DNA from: Omphiscola glabra
Taxonomy: Eukaryota > Mollusca > Gastropoda > Lymnaeidae
Assembly: GCA_964017045.1 (NCBI GenBank)
Contig: OZ024808.1
Coordinates: 3,683,666-3,747,665, forward strand
Direction: 5' to 3'
DNA: 64,000 nt
The number at the start of each line of letters is the position of its first letter. Position 1 is the first letter of the stretch. A program made the position numbers and the translations under genes. The notes below the pieces were generated by a model. The model was not told where the DNA came from and made no database searches. It worked only from the letters and a program-made list of their open reading frames with translations. Shown piece by piece: positions 45,301-60,300 of the stretch.

Positions 45301-48300
45301 AATTTTAGCAAAAATATGAGATACTTTATTTTTCCCCGGCCGCCATCTTCGTTGCCCCGACCAGTGAACACGTAAAAGTTCGCGGGTCGAGGCAACCAAG
45401 ATGGCGGCCATAGTAAAATGCGAGGTACTTCTTGTGCGAATTTACCCTAGCTACATTACATATTTCAGGACAACAGTTACTCTACGGGTGACTTTGTCTA
45501 CAGTTGTGCCGTACACTGTACTCAACTGTACTCTGTTTTAATAGTACTATAGTTTAGTAGCGGGTGCTAGGCTTTTTAACACCTCGGACAGCGAGACTCG
45601 TCAAATAATTCGTAAGGGGTGTGGAGTAGAGAAAAGGGCTAATTCCTATCTGTGGTACCTCATTTCATTAGGTTAGGTTTAGGGATAGATTTAGGGTTCA
45701 GGTTAGGGATAGATTTAGGGTTCAGGTTTGGGTGAGTGATACATTTAGGAAGTTTTTTCATTATTTTTAAACGTTTTATTCTTAATTTTACGACAAGTTG
45801 GCGGCCATGTTAAAAAAACGCGGTACCACAGATAGGAATTTACCGAGAAAGGGTTGGGAAACTGCCTGAGGTCTAACCTTTACGACTCCCAAGTTATAAT
45901 TAATATAATTATGTTTACAATATTCTTCTTTGACAAGTATTAAGCATTGAAATTTTGTCGTCTGCTCCTTGTCTCACTAAAAGTTTTAATTTATTTCAAA
46001 CTAGTTCAAGCAGTATAAAATAGAGCTCCCTATTAAAACAATTATTAGGTCCTTACATGTTGAAGTAAATATAATAAAACTTCAAGAGCGTCTATTTTGG
46101 TTTGCGATGAAGTTCAAACCACTATAAATTTAAACACCAATGTAAAACTCGAAATTGCCATAAACCGAATTACAGAAAATCTTAATTTAAGACAGCTTTC
46201 ACAAAATATACACCTGCTACTGACTGTTTAAGGCCCACAGAAATAATATTAAAGTTATCTAGTGAAGATTTAACATTTTAAAAATTAAATACACCCAGAG
46301 CTTTCCGTAACTTTCGGAGACCCCAAGTCACTTTTCTGTTTTTTACCCCTTGCATTCAAAGCAACTACATTCATTAAATATCAAAGGCCCCCTTCAGACG
46401 CATAATTGAAGGACACACGCGACAGTTCTCCAGGGAGTCCCAAAATGCTAGACTCACGCATTACCTTAAACTGTACAATTTTAGCGTGTCCTGGTATGAA
46501 GTACTCCACGCTTAGCTTCCCTCTGACGTCTGTTGTAAGCGTGTCAGGGTTACGCGGCAGAAGGAGCTCTTTTCTTTCAGACTTGATCTCAAGACTGCAC
46601 TCGACCGCCAGAGCCAGGTGGGCGCCCTGCTCGCCATTGGCTTTAAAAACATCTACCTATGGAGACGACCAGAATCAGTAATGGCAGCCAAAAAATGGGG
46701 TTTGGGTTTACTAATTATGGTTCATTAATTAAAGGGCGAAGACTTTTGTAAAAAAAAATCAGACATTTTGTTTTTAATTAAAAACATTTTTTTTGTGTAG
46801 GTTTAAAATGTTTGTATTTGAGAAATATACAGTTTTTAAAAATTAGTAGATTAGAGGACAAAATATTAAAGCTCAATTATTTAGAATGGCTACCTGATGT
46901 ATAGTTGGTTATTACATATTCTGGAGGGGTTGCTATTTTAACGAACAATAACAGTAGACTCAACAATAGTAGTACATGTAGACTGTCCTATGAATATTTA
47001 TGACAATTTATTCCCCCATGACAATGGACTCAAATATGACAGTTGACTCCCCTGTGAGATTTGACTCACCTATGGCAGTTGATTCCACTATGCCAGTGGT
47101 CAGCAAATCTACCGCGATTCGCATGCGGCTCTTTAGCGACCTGGATGCGGCTCGGCCAGTGGGCCAAAAATTGGTTTTGAGTCCGAAAACATGTTTCTTT
47201 AGCAGGTTCTTAAAAAGAAATTTGGCTCTCACATTTTTTTTTATCATCCTGCTGCTGATATTCGGCTCTTTTGACTTATGAGTTTGCCGACCACTTAACT
47301 ATGCCATTGATTCACCTATGACGTTTGACTCACCTATGAATTTTGACTTATCTAAGATAATTAGCTCACCGATGTCAATAATTAGCTCACCTATGACACT
47401 AGACTCACTTGTGACAATAGACTCGCCTATGACAATAGACTCACCTCTAACACGTAAGGAAGTCCAGGCTTAAAGTGTCGAGATGACCTGGTGAATTTTA
47501 TGACGTACATGTGGTCCGAGAAAACCACGCTGACATCATCAGCCTTCTCGATGCGACCTGAAGCGGCCTCTGTGACTGCTGCCTGCACGTGTAGTTTCCC
47601 GCCATTGGGGAACCACACCGACTGCACCGGAAGTTGCAGTTCGTCCATTGTTATGCCGCACTCCGTATAACCAGTGTCGTTTAACTGTTGAACAAAAGCG
47701 AAGAGATGTGTGGGCATTGGTACCAACTACACTGTCGAAATATGCCCGCCATTTCTTAGATAGTTCCACCCGCTTCACACAACTGTGTGCACAAACCGGG
47801 CCGGGAGGTAATGAAACATTTTAAACATCTAATCAGAGGCGTAACTGGGTTTTTGGCGCCCTTGGCTAATTTATTTTTTTAAATAACAAAAATTTAAAAA
47901 TTAGAGATTTAGCGGCGCCCTTTTGAACAGGCGTAGGCCGGCGCCCTTGGCAACTGCACCGATGCCAAGCCGTTCCTACGCCTCTGCATATAATCCAACA
48001 ATCTCAAAGCAAGCTTCCCAATAAGTTCTACCGTTAATACTCGATTATTGGTCGCAATTTTTTAAACCGAAAATTGCGATAACAATCAGAGGCAGTGGCG
48101 TAGTGAGGGGGGGCAAGGGGGCATCATGCCCCGGGCGCTACTCACAAAGGGGCGCCAAATGGTATATTGTATGGTTTTCGAATGGGGGGGGCGCTAAAAA
48201 GGTATTGGGGGGCGCTAAAAAGGTATTGTGCCCCAAGCGCGAGTTAAGCTCGCTACGCCACTGATCAGAGGTGCGATCTATCCATTCGAGATCAATTTCG

Positions 48301-51300
48301 CTAATGTTATTCATTGTGAAGAAGTAATCCATAAGCAAAGTCTCAAAATTGTTTTCTTCCTTGATCTCCCACCTAGAGAAATGTAAGAGGCAGACCCCAC
48401 CTCCCCCCCAGAGGTCTGTACGCCGGGCTAACAGCCCGGCCATGTAAAGAAATATAAAATATGAACGCCAAACAACAAAACACGGACTGAAACGAATAGA
48501 GATCGACCTATTTGCATGGATATGGACATCATTTTTGGATGTGGAAAAATATCTACAGCAGCTGGGAATCCAGCCATGGAAAAGAAAAGCACCCCAACAG
48601 GTAGATACCAAAATATTATTACCGGTGTAGATCCGTCTAAAATTAAATGCTCTAAAAATAACTTTGCAAAACAACAACTTCACTACATTAAATAATGTGA
48701 GGATTTTTTTTGTCTTTTTCAAATATATATTTCACCCAACAGTCATTGTCTGTGTTACAGGGTGTATGTTACCCCCACAGGTACCCGCCCATCAACTCCA
48801 CTTCACAGTCACATTCCACCCCCCCCCCCCCACACTCTGGTTCTCAGAATTCAATCCAGTCAATAAATTCACATGGACCGCCTCCCCATAAGCACGATTT
48901 CCACCGCGGTTCTTTCTAGCAAACATCCTTCCAGGTACCTTCCTGTGTTGATTGTGTTTATAGGTGACACTTGCGTGAATGCAACACATCCGACGGGGCC
49001 ATGTTAGACCAAGTAAATGAGCAAGTGCAAATAAGATTGTATTGGAGAAATGCCTGCCGATGACTTTGATGGTAATCAAGAACGGTCATCCCTTGAGTCA
49101 ACCAGAATTACAGTGTAATAAATGACACTATGCATAATGGTGAAGTCGTAACAAGCAGGTTAACGACATGTTCTGGCAGGAATGGGGGGTAAAAGTCTTA
49201 AGTGCATTCTACCCCAATGGGGAAATTCTTAATATGAGGGACGTTCTTTATACGAGGGACATTCTTTATATGAGGGACATTCTTTATATTAGGGACATTC
49301 TTTATAGACTATATTTGCTAACAAAGAGTCAGTTCTAGGTGGTAACGATTGATCACAAGAAGGTACACAAATGACCACAAGAGGGTACACAAATGACCAC
49401 AAGACGGTACACAAATGACACAAGAAGGTACACAAATGACCACAAGAAGGTACACAATGACCACAAGAAGGTACACAAGTGAGTGACCACAAGTAAATAC
49501 ACAAATGACCACAAGAAGGTACACAAATGACACAAGAAGGTACACAAATGACCACAAGAAGGTAAACAAATGACCAAAAGAAGGTACACAAATGACCACA
49601 AGAAGGTACACAAATGACACAAGAAGGTACACAAATGACCACAAGAAGGTACACAAATGACCACAAGAAGGTACACAAATGACCACAAGAAGGTACACAA
49701 ATGACCACAAGATGGTACACAAATGACCACAAGAAGGTACACAAATGACCACAAGAAGGTACACAAATGACACAAGAAGGTACACAAATGACCACAAGAA
49801 GGTACACAAATGACCACAAGAAGGTACACAAATGACCACAAGAAGGTACACAAATGAAAACAATAAGGTACACAAATGACCACAAGAAGCTACACAAATG
49901 ACCACAAGAAGGTACACAAATGACCACAAGAAGGTACACAAATGACCACAAGAAGGTACACAAATGACCACTTGAAGGTACTCAAATGACCTTTTGTTGG
50001 CCCCCAGAGGGAACTGAACTTATACCCACAACTAATTTCTAAAAGAAATGTCCCCTATAGAAACGCATGGCTCTATTCAGACATTTTTTTAATGACATGC
50101 ATCAAATAAAAAATAATTTAAAAAACAGATTACTCCCAAACCTGCAGATTTCTCTGTTTTCCAACAGTGAACACGTGGCCATGCCACAAGAGTCCATACG
50201 TCACACTCACATGACCCTTCACTGGTTTGCCGTACAGATATCTGAAATGTAAATTATGAGATTTCAAAACAAACAATCAGAAACACCACGGGTTATCACG
50301 AGAGCTGTTTACATGTCATAAACATCGTTGTTTATATTTCATTAACATCTTTGTTTACATGTCACAAACATCTTTGTTTATCTGTCATAAACATCTTTGT
50401 TTATGTGTCATAAACATCTTTGTGTATATGTCATAAAGATCTTTGTTTACATGTCATAAACATCTTTGTTTATATTTCATAAACATCTTTGTTTATATTT
50501 CATAAAAATCTTTTTTTTTATATTTAAACATAATGACTTATATAAACAAAGCTGTTTACGACATATAAATAAACAAAGAGCATCTTTATTTGTTGAATAA
50601 ACAAAAAAGGCATCTTTTTTAATATAAATCATTAACATCTTTGTTCATATTTCATACACATCTTTGTTTATCTAGGTCATCAGCATCTTGAGCGTAGATG
50701 GAACTTGACGACACAAATGATTTCAGATAGACGCCTTTTGAAAACTATTTTATATGTGTATGTACAAATTTAAAAGAACTTGGTTTATCCAAGGTGTGTC
50801 AGTCGAATGCTAGAGTGGTTCAAGTCGCCACGTTGCGTTCACATAATTGTGGGTGAAGTCGCTACGATGCGTTCACATAATTGTGGGTGAAGTAGCTACG
50901 TTGCATTCACGTAAGAATAAGAAGAATGCGTGTCATTTATACGTCAAAGTTCTGACCGTTTTTTCCAAATAATTCGTCATCTTCTATTTCTGTTCCACAC
51001 AGTCTGACCACTTGGCTGATTTCTATCCAACATTTCAGTAGTAGTTGGTGTGTGAAACATAATTTATTTCTTATGTGCTTTATGGAACTACCGGTTTGGA
51101 ACAGCGTTGCATTTCCAGAATATTGAGTTGTGTCTCCATTAATAATCCCCCCACCCACCCCCACCCCCAACCACTTTTTTTTTGGTTAAGGACGATTTAA
51201 AAAAATATATAAATCTATAAATCTCCCTTAGTTGGTAGAGAATATTGTTTATAAGATGAAATTTATGATTTTCAAGTTGTGAAAACAGCCGACCCTTTGT

Positions 51301-54300
51301 AGGGGTTCTTATACTAGTATTTTATCAATGTACACATGCAAGTATTGAGGAAATAAAGTACCGGGCGCCTACAGCCATGTTGAAATGCGTGTCATTCGGC
51401 AGAAGAACTTTTCTGTTGTCTGGGATGTGAAAACTGACAGAGAACGTTGGCAGAACTGAAAGGAACGACAGACTTTGTTAGGTAAAAATACATTCATATT
51501 CAGTGTCTTCATGCAGATGTCATTGATCTAGATACTAGAGCCATTGATCTACATACTAGAGCCATTGATCTACATACTAGAGCCATTGATCTACATACTA
51601 GAGCCATTGATCTACATACTAGAGCCATTGATCTAGATACTGGGCCATTGATCTACATACTGGGTCATTGATCTAGATACTGGGCCATTGATCTAGATAC
51701 TAGAGCCATTGATCTACATACTAGAGCCATTGATCTAGATACTGGGTCATTGATCTAGATACTGGGCCATTGATCTAGACACTAGAGCCATTGATCTAGA
51801 TACTGGGCCATTGATCAAGGGCCATGCATCTAAAGTTTACAATTCCAAAACCATTGTAAACTACTTCTTGTGTAATAAATAATGAATTGCCACTAGCTGT
51901 TGTACTTGAGATGTTAATGGACGTCGACCCAATGTTGCGCCCCTACTTTTGTGCACAGTAACTAATAGGGCACATGGCCATCGACCCATGTTGCGCCCCT
52001 ACTTTTGTGCAATGGCCGCCGACCCAATGTTGCGCCCCTACTTGTGTGCACAATAACTTATATGGCACGCAGTGGCTGATCAGGGGAACAAATGACTGGG
52101 AACACACAGCAGTGACAGCAGACACACAAATGACAGGTTATACCAGGGCTGTAGTGAGGTGACTTGGCGCCACTATCAACAAAAAATCTGCGCCTTAGCA
52201 TTTATTTAGCAGCTATAGTAGGTTTGTGACTACCCTTACTGTCGTTCTGATATCGCCCTGACTATGGCCCTACTGTCACCCTGATGTCGTCCTGCTGTCA
52301 CTCTGGCTGTCGCCCTGCTATCACTCTGGCTGTCGCACCGACTATGGACCTGACTATCGCCCTGCTGTCACCCTGATGTCGCCCTGCTGTCACCCTGGCT
52401 GTCACCCTGACTATGGCCCTGACTATCGCCCTGATGTCGCCCTGACTATCGCCCTGCTGTCACCCTGTCTGTCGCCCTGATATCACCCAGGCTGTCGCCC
52501 TGCTGTCACCCTGGCTGTCGCCCTGATGTCACCCTGATGTCACCCTGCTGTCGCCCTGCTGTCACCTTGCTGTCAACCTGCTGTCGCCCTGCTGTCACCC
52601 TGACTATGGCCCTGACTATCGCCCTGCTGTCACCCCGACTATGGCCCTGACTATCGCCCTGCTGTCACCCCGACTATGGCCCTGACTATCGCCCTGACTA
52701 TCGCCCTGCTGTCACCCTGGCTGTCGCCCTGATATCACCAAGGCGGTCGCCCTGCTGTCACCCTGGCTGTCGCCCTGATGTCACCCTGGCTGTCGCCCTG
52801 ATGTCACCCTGGCTGTCGCCCTGCTGTCACCCTGGCTGTCGCCCTGCTGCCCCCTACCACCTAATGCCTCTTTTCATCGTGTCATCTTAAAACAACGATA
52901 CTATTTTCAGAAACAAATCAATTTAATACAAATATTTAACCCATCAAAGACAAAAGTAGTTCGTTTTAACTGAATTTATTCAATGTGCAATAATTTAATC
53001 ATGATTACCTGGGATCTCTATAAGAATGAGGTTGTGTTAATAGTTTTTAAAATATTGATGCCTGAATGCAAGTCAAAACTGGAGACAAGGGGCATGCACG
53101 GCCATCTTTTGGTCAAGTATCATCCAATACTAGCATCGTAACTTTTCGTTTGCCGAGATTTACTAAGAGATTTACTAAGATAATTACTAAAAGATTTACT
53201 AAGAGATTTACTAAGAGAATTACTAAAAGATTTACTCAGATATTTACTAAGAGATTTACTAAGAGATTTAATAAGAGATTTAACAAGAGATTTAATAAGA
53301 GATTTAATAAGAGATTTACTAAGAGATTTACTAAGAGATTTACTAAGAGATTTAATAAGAGAATTACTAATAGATTTACTAAGAGATTTACTAAGAGAAT
53401 TACTAAAAGATTTACTCAGGTATTTACTAAGAGATTTACTAAGAGAATTAATAAGAGATTTAATAAGAGATTTAATAAGAGATTTAATAAGAGATTTAAT
53501 AAGAGATTTACTAAGAGATTTACTAAGAGAATTACTAAAAGATTTTTTAAGAGATTTACTAAGAGATTTACTAAGAGAATTACTAAAAGATTTACTAAGA
53601 GATTTACTAAGAGATTTACTAAGAGATTTAATAAGAGATTTAATAAGAGATTTACTAAGATATTTACTAAGAGATTTATTAAGAGATTTAATAAGAGATA
53701 TAATAAGAGATTTAATAAGAGATTTACTCAGGTATTTACTAAGAGATTTACTAAGAGAATTAATAAGAGATTTAATAAGAGATTTAATAAGAAATTTAAT
53801 AAGAGATTTACTAAGAGATTTACTAAGAGAATTACTAAAAGATTTTTAAAGAGATTTACTAAGAGATTTACTAAGAGATTTACTAAGAGATTTAATAAGA
53901 GATTTAATAAGAGATTTAATAAGATATTTACTAAGATATTTACTAAGATATTTACTAAGAGATTTACTAAGAGATTTACTAAGAGATTTAATAAGAGAAT
54001 TACTAAGAGATTTAATAGAAATTTGAGGAAAAAAAATCACTTTGTTTTTATTTGTCAAAATTGCTCCAAATTTACCACCCTGGTCCACACAACTTTCACA
54101 CCAATTCAACATGCATACCAACACAACATGTACACAAACAAAACATGTACACCGACAAACATGCGCACCAACACAACATGCGCACCAACACAACATGCTC
54201 ATTAACACAACATTCGCACCAACACAACATGCGCATCAACACAACATGCACACCAACACAACATGTACACCAACACAACATGCGCACCAACACAACATGT

Positions 54301-57300
54301 ACACCAACACAACATGCGCACCAACACAACATGTACACCAACACAACATGCGCACCAACACAACATACACACCATCACAACATGCTCATTAACACAACAT
54401 TTGCACCAACACAACATTTGCACAAACACAACATGCGCACCAACACAACATGTACACCAACACAACATGCGCACCAACACAACATGTACACCAACACAAC
54501 ATGCACACCAACACAACATGCACACCAACACAACATGCGCACCAACACAACATGTACACCAACACAACATGCACACCAACACAACATGCACACCAACACA
54601 ACATGTACACCAACACAACATGCACACCAACACAACATGTGCACTAAAACAACATACTCATTAACACAACATTAGCACCAACACAACATGTACACCAACA
54701 CAACATGCACACCAACACAACATGCGCACCAACACAACATGTACACCAACACAACATGCGCACCAACACAACATGCACACCAACACAACATGCTCATTAA
54801 CACAACATTCACACCAACACAACATGCGCACTAACACAACATGCTCATTAACACAACATTCGCACCAACACAACATGTACACCAACACAACATGCGCACC
54901 AACACAACATGCACACCGACACAACATGCGCACCAACATAACATGCGCACCAACACAACATGCGCACCAACACAACATGCGCACCAACACAACATGCACA
55001 CCAACACAACATGCACACAAATGACCTACCGTATTCCTTCACCTCAAATCTGACGGCGCTGTTGGTCTTCAGCTGAAAGAGTTTAAACAAACGATTAGAT
55101 ACACCATCTAACACTGAGCTGTAGCTTATACATAACTATCGAATATATCAACGGTGGCCAAACTGCGGCTCGCGAGCCGCATGTGGCTCTTCTGTGTTCA
55201 CATTGCGGCTCGCGAACAATTTATGAAATTAAAACTTTTAGTTTGAAATATATAATATCAAAAATAAATGAAAGTTTTTTTTTTTAAAATCTTGACTGAA
55301 ACAAAAAGTTGAAAATAATTTGGGATTGATTTAAATTTTAAAAGTTGAAGGGAGCGATTGGTTTCTGATTTGTTGGTGATGTGAACTGTTAAATTTCTGG
55401 TTCCGGTTCCGGTAAAAATCCGCCTTTCAAAGTACTGACCATTGCTGTTAGTCCTACTAACGTTAGTAACTTATTATTTAAAAGTTTACATCAAATATGG
55501 CTACACGTTGCAGGCAACGAAAATATAAAGAAGAAAGTAGTGCTTCAATGCGGCTCTCAACAATTTTTTTAAATTTAAAAATGGCTCTCAGTTATTACAG
55601 GTCTGGCCACCCCCTGGAATAGATTTACGGTCATCATAGTTCTGCTGTTAATAGCTCTTTCTGATCACATAATATCAACATGCCATACTACAAGTCTAGT
55701 GATGTTGCGTGACCTGTCTCATAACCTGATTAACACTAGACAAGAACTGCCGAAACTCTACAAATAAAATCCGATATGGGGGAGAACAAAGCGGACCAAT
55801 CAACTCAACACAAACCGCCCCATGACACACTTGCCACGCCCCATGACACACTTGCCACGCATCATGACACACTTGCAACGCCCCATGACACACTCGCCAA
55901 GTCCATGACACACTCGCCAAGACCATGACACACTCGCCAAGTTCTTGACACACTCGCCAAGTCCATGACACACTCGCCAAGTCCATGACACACTCGCCAA
56001 GTCCATGACACACTCGACAAATCCATGACACACTCGCCAAGTCCATGACACACTTGCCACGCCCCATGAAGCACTTGGTATGCCCCATGTAACATTCGCA
56101 CCCCCAATCCCCAACCAGCAACATTAGCCCCACCCCATGGATCACTTACCCAAACCGGTGCATTACTAGCCCCATCTTTTGGATGACTTACCACAGTTGA
56201 TCTGACATTAGAACCACCACATGGATGACTTACCCCATCTGGTGCATTACTAGCCCCGTCCCTTGGACGACTTACCACACCCGCTCTAACATTAGCCCCG
56301 CCCCATGGACGACTTACCCCAACCGGTGCATTACTAGCCCCGCCCCATGGACGACTTAGACCCGCCGCATGGACGGCTTAGCCCCGCCCCAACGACGACT
56401 TACCCCGTTGACAAATTTAGCCGTGACCGTCCAGTTCCCGTAGACAGGGTTCTCGGGTATCTTCATGATGTCCTTGATGATGAGCTCCTTGGTGTCTACC
56501 AGCTTTCTACTGATGGTCATCCCATCCGGGTTCTGGGGGGGGGGGGGAGGTCGAGAGGTCAACAGGATAATGCAAATACGGGGTGACGGCAAGGAATAGC
56601 ACGGTGGTATGATGGGGCAATATTATGATGGTATTATTTCGTTATGACAAGATGGTATATTGGGGGCAAAAATAAGATGGTATTAGGTCATTTATTACAC
56701 GATGATATGATGGGGCAATACTATGATGGTATTTAAAAAAATGTTTTATGATGGGGTTATAACAAAAATGCTATAATTGGGTTCTAACAAGAGAGTATGA
56801 TTGAGCACAAAGGGGATGGTATGATGGGTTGATAACATGATGGTACGAAAGGATAAAATCAAGATCTTATGATTGGGTTATATTAAGATCTCATGATTGG
56901 GTGTAACAAGATGTTGTAATTGGCTTATAACATGATAGTATGATTGGTTATGACAAGATGGTGTAATCAGCTTATATCTTGATAGTATGATGGGTTATGA
57001 CAAGATGGTGTAATGAACCCATTTTAGGATGGTATGATGGGGCATACCAAGATGGTGTGATAAAATTATAACACGATGGTTTGATGGGAATAAATAACAA
57101 GATAGGGGAATTATAAGATTATATGATTATGACATAAAATATGAGGATTTAATCCATTGTTTGATTGGTGGTAGTGGATGTAATCCATTGTTTGAATGGT
57201 AGTGGTGACATGTGTATGTCGTGATATGTGTATGTCGTGACATGTGTATGTCGTGACATGTGTATGTCGTGACATGTGTATGTCGTGACATGTGTATGTC

Positions 57301-60300
57301 GTGATATGTACACACGACACGGACTGAGAAGAATAAACTAACTCACCAAGATGTCCACTTGGACTGGCCAATGGACTGGCCGGAAGTGTTCGTTCAAGGT
57401 CATGACCCTGGTGTAAACTAGGGTTAAGGAAAAAAATACATTGATCTGTCACATATCATGGTATTTTTGTACAACATAAACATTTACATACTGTCATAAC
57501 ATGTCAAAACATACAGATATCAAACCATACAAATGTCAAACCATACAAATGTCAAACAATACAAATGTCAAACCATACAAATGTAAAACCATACAAATGT
57601 CAAACCATACAAATGTCAAACCATACAAATGTCAAACAATACAAATGTTAAACCATAAGCATTTCAAGCCAAACACATTTTCGATTGTTCCCAAGAGAAA
57701 ATAAATCCAGTATTTTTTGTATATACATTTTTTTACGTTTCGCATCTTACACACCTGTTGTTGTAAAAGTCCCATGCATCTTACACACCTGTTTTTGTAA
57801 AAGTCTCATACGATGTAATAAAAACATGTTTGATCAGATCTAGATTTATTATTTATAAATGTATGTTTAACCCCTAGAAACCTCTATGTTATCATGACTC
57901 AGCCTAGTTTTGACTTGACTTCACACCTTGTTGACTTAACATGTTGAAGCTCACCTGATTGGTCCGTCGATATATAGAAGCTCACCTGATTGGTCCGTCG
58001 ATATATAGAAGCTCACCTGATTGGTCCGTCGATATATAGAAGCTCACCTGATTGGTCCGTCGATATATAGAAGCTCACCTGATTGTTCATGCGTGTAGAG
58101 AGGTTTGTCCGTCTATATAAAGAAGCTAACCTGATTTGTCCGGTGTATAGAAGGGAGCTCACCTGATTGGTCCGGTGTGTAGAGGGGTTTGTCCGTCTGG
58201 ATAAAGATATAGCCTGGACTTTCGTTGACCAGTACAGCAGCTTCCTGTCTATAATGGGGGGCGTGTCCGATGGTTTCAACCACGACGTACACAAGCAAGG
58301 GGGAGGGAACTGGGTCAGGGAGGTCAGCCACGCCCATTATGACTTGCACCATTTTGACCTCCCCTGGAAAAGTATTAGTTGAAATAATTTCAAACTCTCT
58401 ATCATATTACAAGGGGGGGGGGGGTGCAACAATCAAACATGAAAAATTAACTTCCAACCAATAAATGGGTTAAAATAAATACTGAAATAACACTAAATAC
58501 TTGAATAACACTATATACTAATATAACACTTCTTCTGGTATTATAATGAAGATGCCTTGTTAATATTTTTCTTGATATGAAAGGCACACAGTGACAAGGA
58601 ATATGATAGGCAATCAGTGAAAAGTGGGCAGATATAGTGAAAATGAAGTCATTACAAAACACATGACTTTTCCAGTCATATCTCTTAAGTCACCCAACGA
58701 ATGTCTTGCTACAGAATAATTTTAAGGAGCAACGAAAAACTCAAACAAGGATTTTCAAGACTGAAAAAAATATGTACCATGACTGAAAAAAATATATACC
58801 ATGACTGAAAAAAATATGTACCATGACTGAAAAAAATATGTACCATGACTGAAAAAAACCCAGCAACAAATTCCTTTTTATTTGGATAAATAAGAAAATA
58901 TCTGAGCTCATGGGTTGTAAAAACGTGTTCCCTGGCCTTCACTCCCCTTTCTTCTGAATTCAATTAAATCACCTAGCTGTACTGTTGTAAAATAAATTGT
59001 TGCTTTTTCTTTCTAAGTCTGCTGTCAGAAGCCTTACCTTGGGGAACTGTGACATTTCTCTGTGAGAAGACCTTTGTCTTTTCCGGATAGTTCTGGAGAT
59101 AAACTTTGAACCTGACGTCACCTTCGGCCTCCAGTGACGTCACGGTGACCACCTCTTCCGTTTCTAAGCGCAACACGTTTGGCAGAACTACAAAATGGTA
59201 GGGGCTGCCGGGTGTAGGGTGGGGGGGGGGAGGGTAGAAAATTCAAGTTTGCAATAAAACATAAAGTGTGTGTATGTGTGTGAATGTGAATGTGTGAGTA
59301 TCTATGCGAAAGACGGAAAATATTTTTTAAAAAGAAGCACTGAACTACCCGGAAGTGCATTACCCGGAAGTGCACGAATTATTACCCAAGAAATTGAAAT
59401 CGACGAGCTTAATGTTGAGTGACTTGGTTCACACGTGTTCATTTGAATGTGTATGGAATGAAATGGTCCACGTGTGTTTAGTTGAATATGTAGTGAATGA
59501 AGTGGTCCACGTGTGTTTAAAACTTGGGTCCAAATATTAATTATGTCTTTAAAACGTGGGTCCCAACAATTAATTATGTCTTTAAAACTTGGGTCCCAAC
59601 CATTAAATGTGTTTAAACTTGGGTCCCAACCATTAATTGTGTGTTTAAACTTGGGTCACAACCACTAAATGTGTGTTTAAAACTTGGGTCCCAACCATTA
59701 ATTGTGTGTTTAATATTTGGGTCCCAGCAATTAATTGTATGTTTAAACTTAGGTCACAACCACTAAATGTGTGTTTAAAACTTGGGTCAAACTATTAATT
59801 ATGTGTTTAAAACTTGGGTCCCAACCATTAAATGTGTTTAAACTTGAGTCCCAACCATTAATTGTGTGTTTAAAATTTGGGTCACAACCACTAAATGTGT
59901 GTTTAAAACTTGGGTCCCAACTGAACTACCCGGAAGTGTATTTAAAATTTGGGTCCCAACCTTTAATTTTGTGTTCAGAACTTGGGTCTCAACCATTAAT
60001 TGTGTGTTTAAAACTTGGGTCCCCACCTCAAAATGTGTGTACACATCCCCCCTCTTTGTAATGATGGAAAATGTTGTCATGCTTAGGTAACAACACACCT
60101 GCCACAGACAACCAAACACACCTGCCACAGACAACCAAACACACCTGCCACAGACAACCAAACACACCTGCCACAGACAACCAAACACACCTGCCACAGA
60201 CAACCAAACACACCTGCCACAGACAACCAAACACACCTGCCACAGACACACAAACACACCTGCCACAGACACACAGACACACCTGCCACATACACACAAA

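Noticed and set aside
48138..48722. 194-codon minus-strand frame
   Set aside because: Partly inside the hAT MITE and low-complexity sequence; no recognised domain and wrong frame for the C3-like gene.
48792..49079. Minus-strand frame with WPRRMCCIHASVTYKHNQHRK-like basic/Cys content
   Set aside because: Slightly transposase-like, but no motif I can name; not enough to call.
49289..49971. Cys-rich minus-strand frames of over 200 codons
   Set aside because: Explained by the 22-bp array.
54042..55053. His/Thr-rich plus frames and Cys-rich minus frames
   Set aside because: Explained by the 17-bp array; no conserved protein features.
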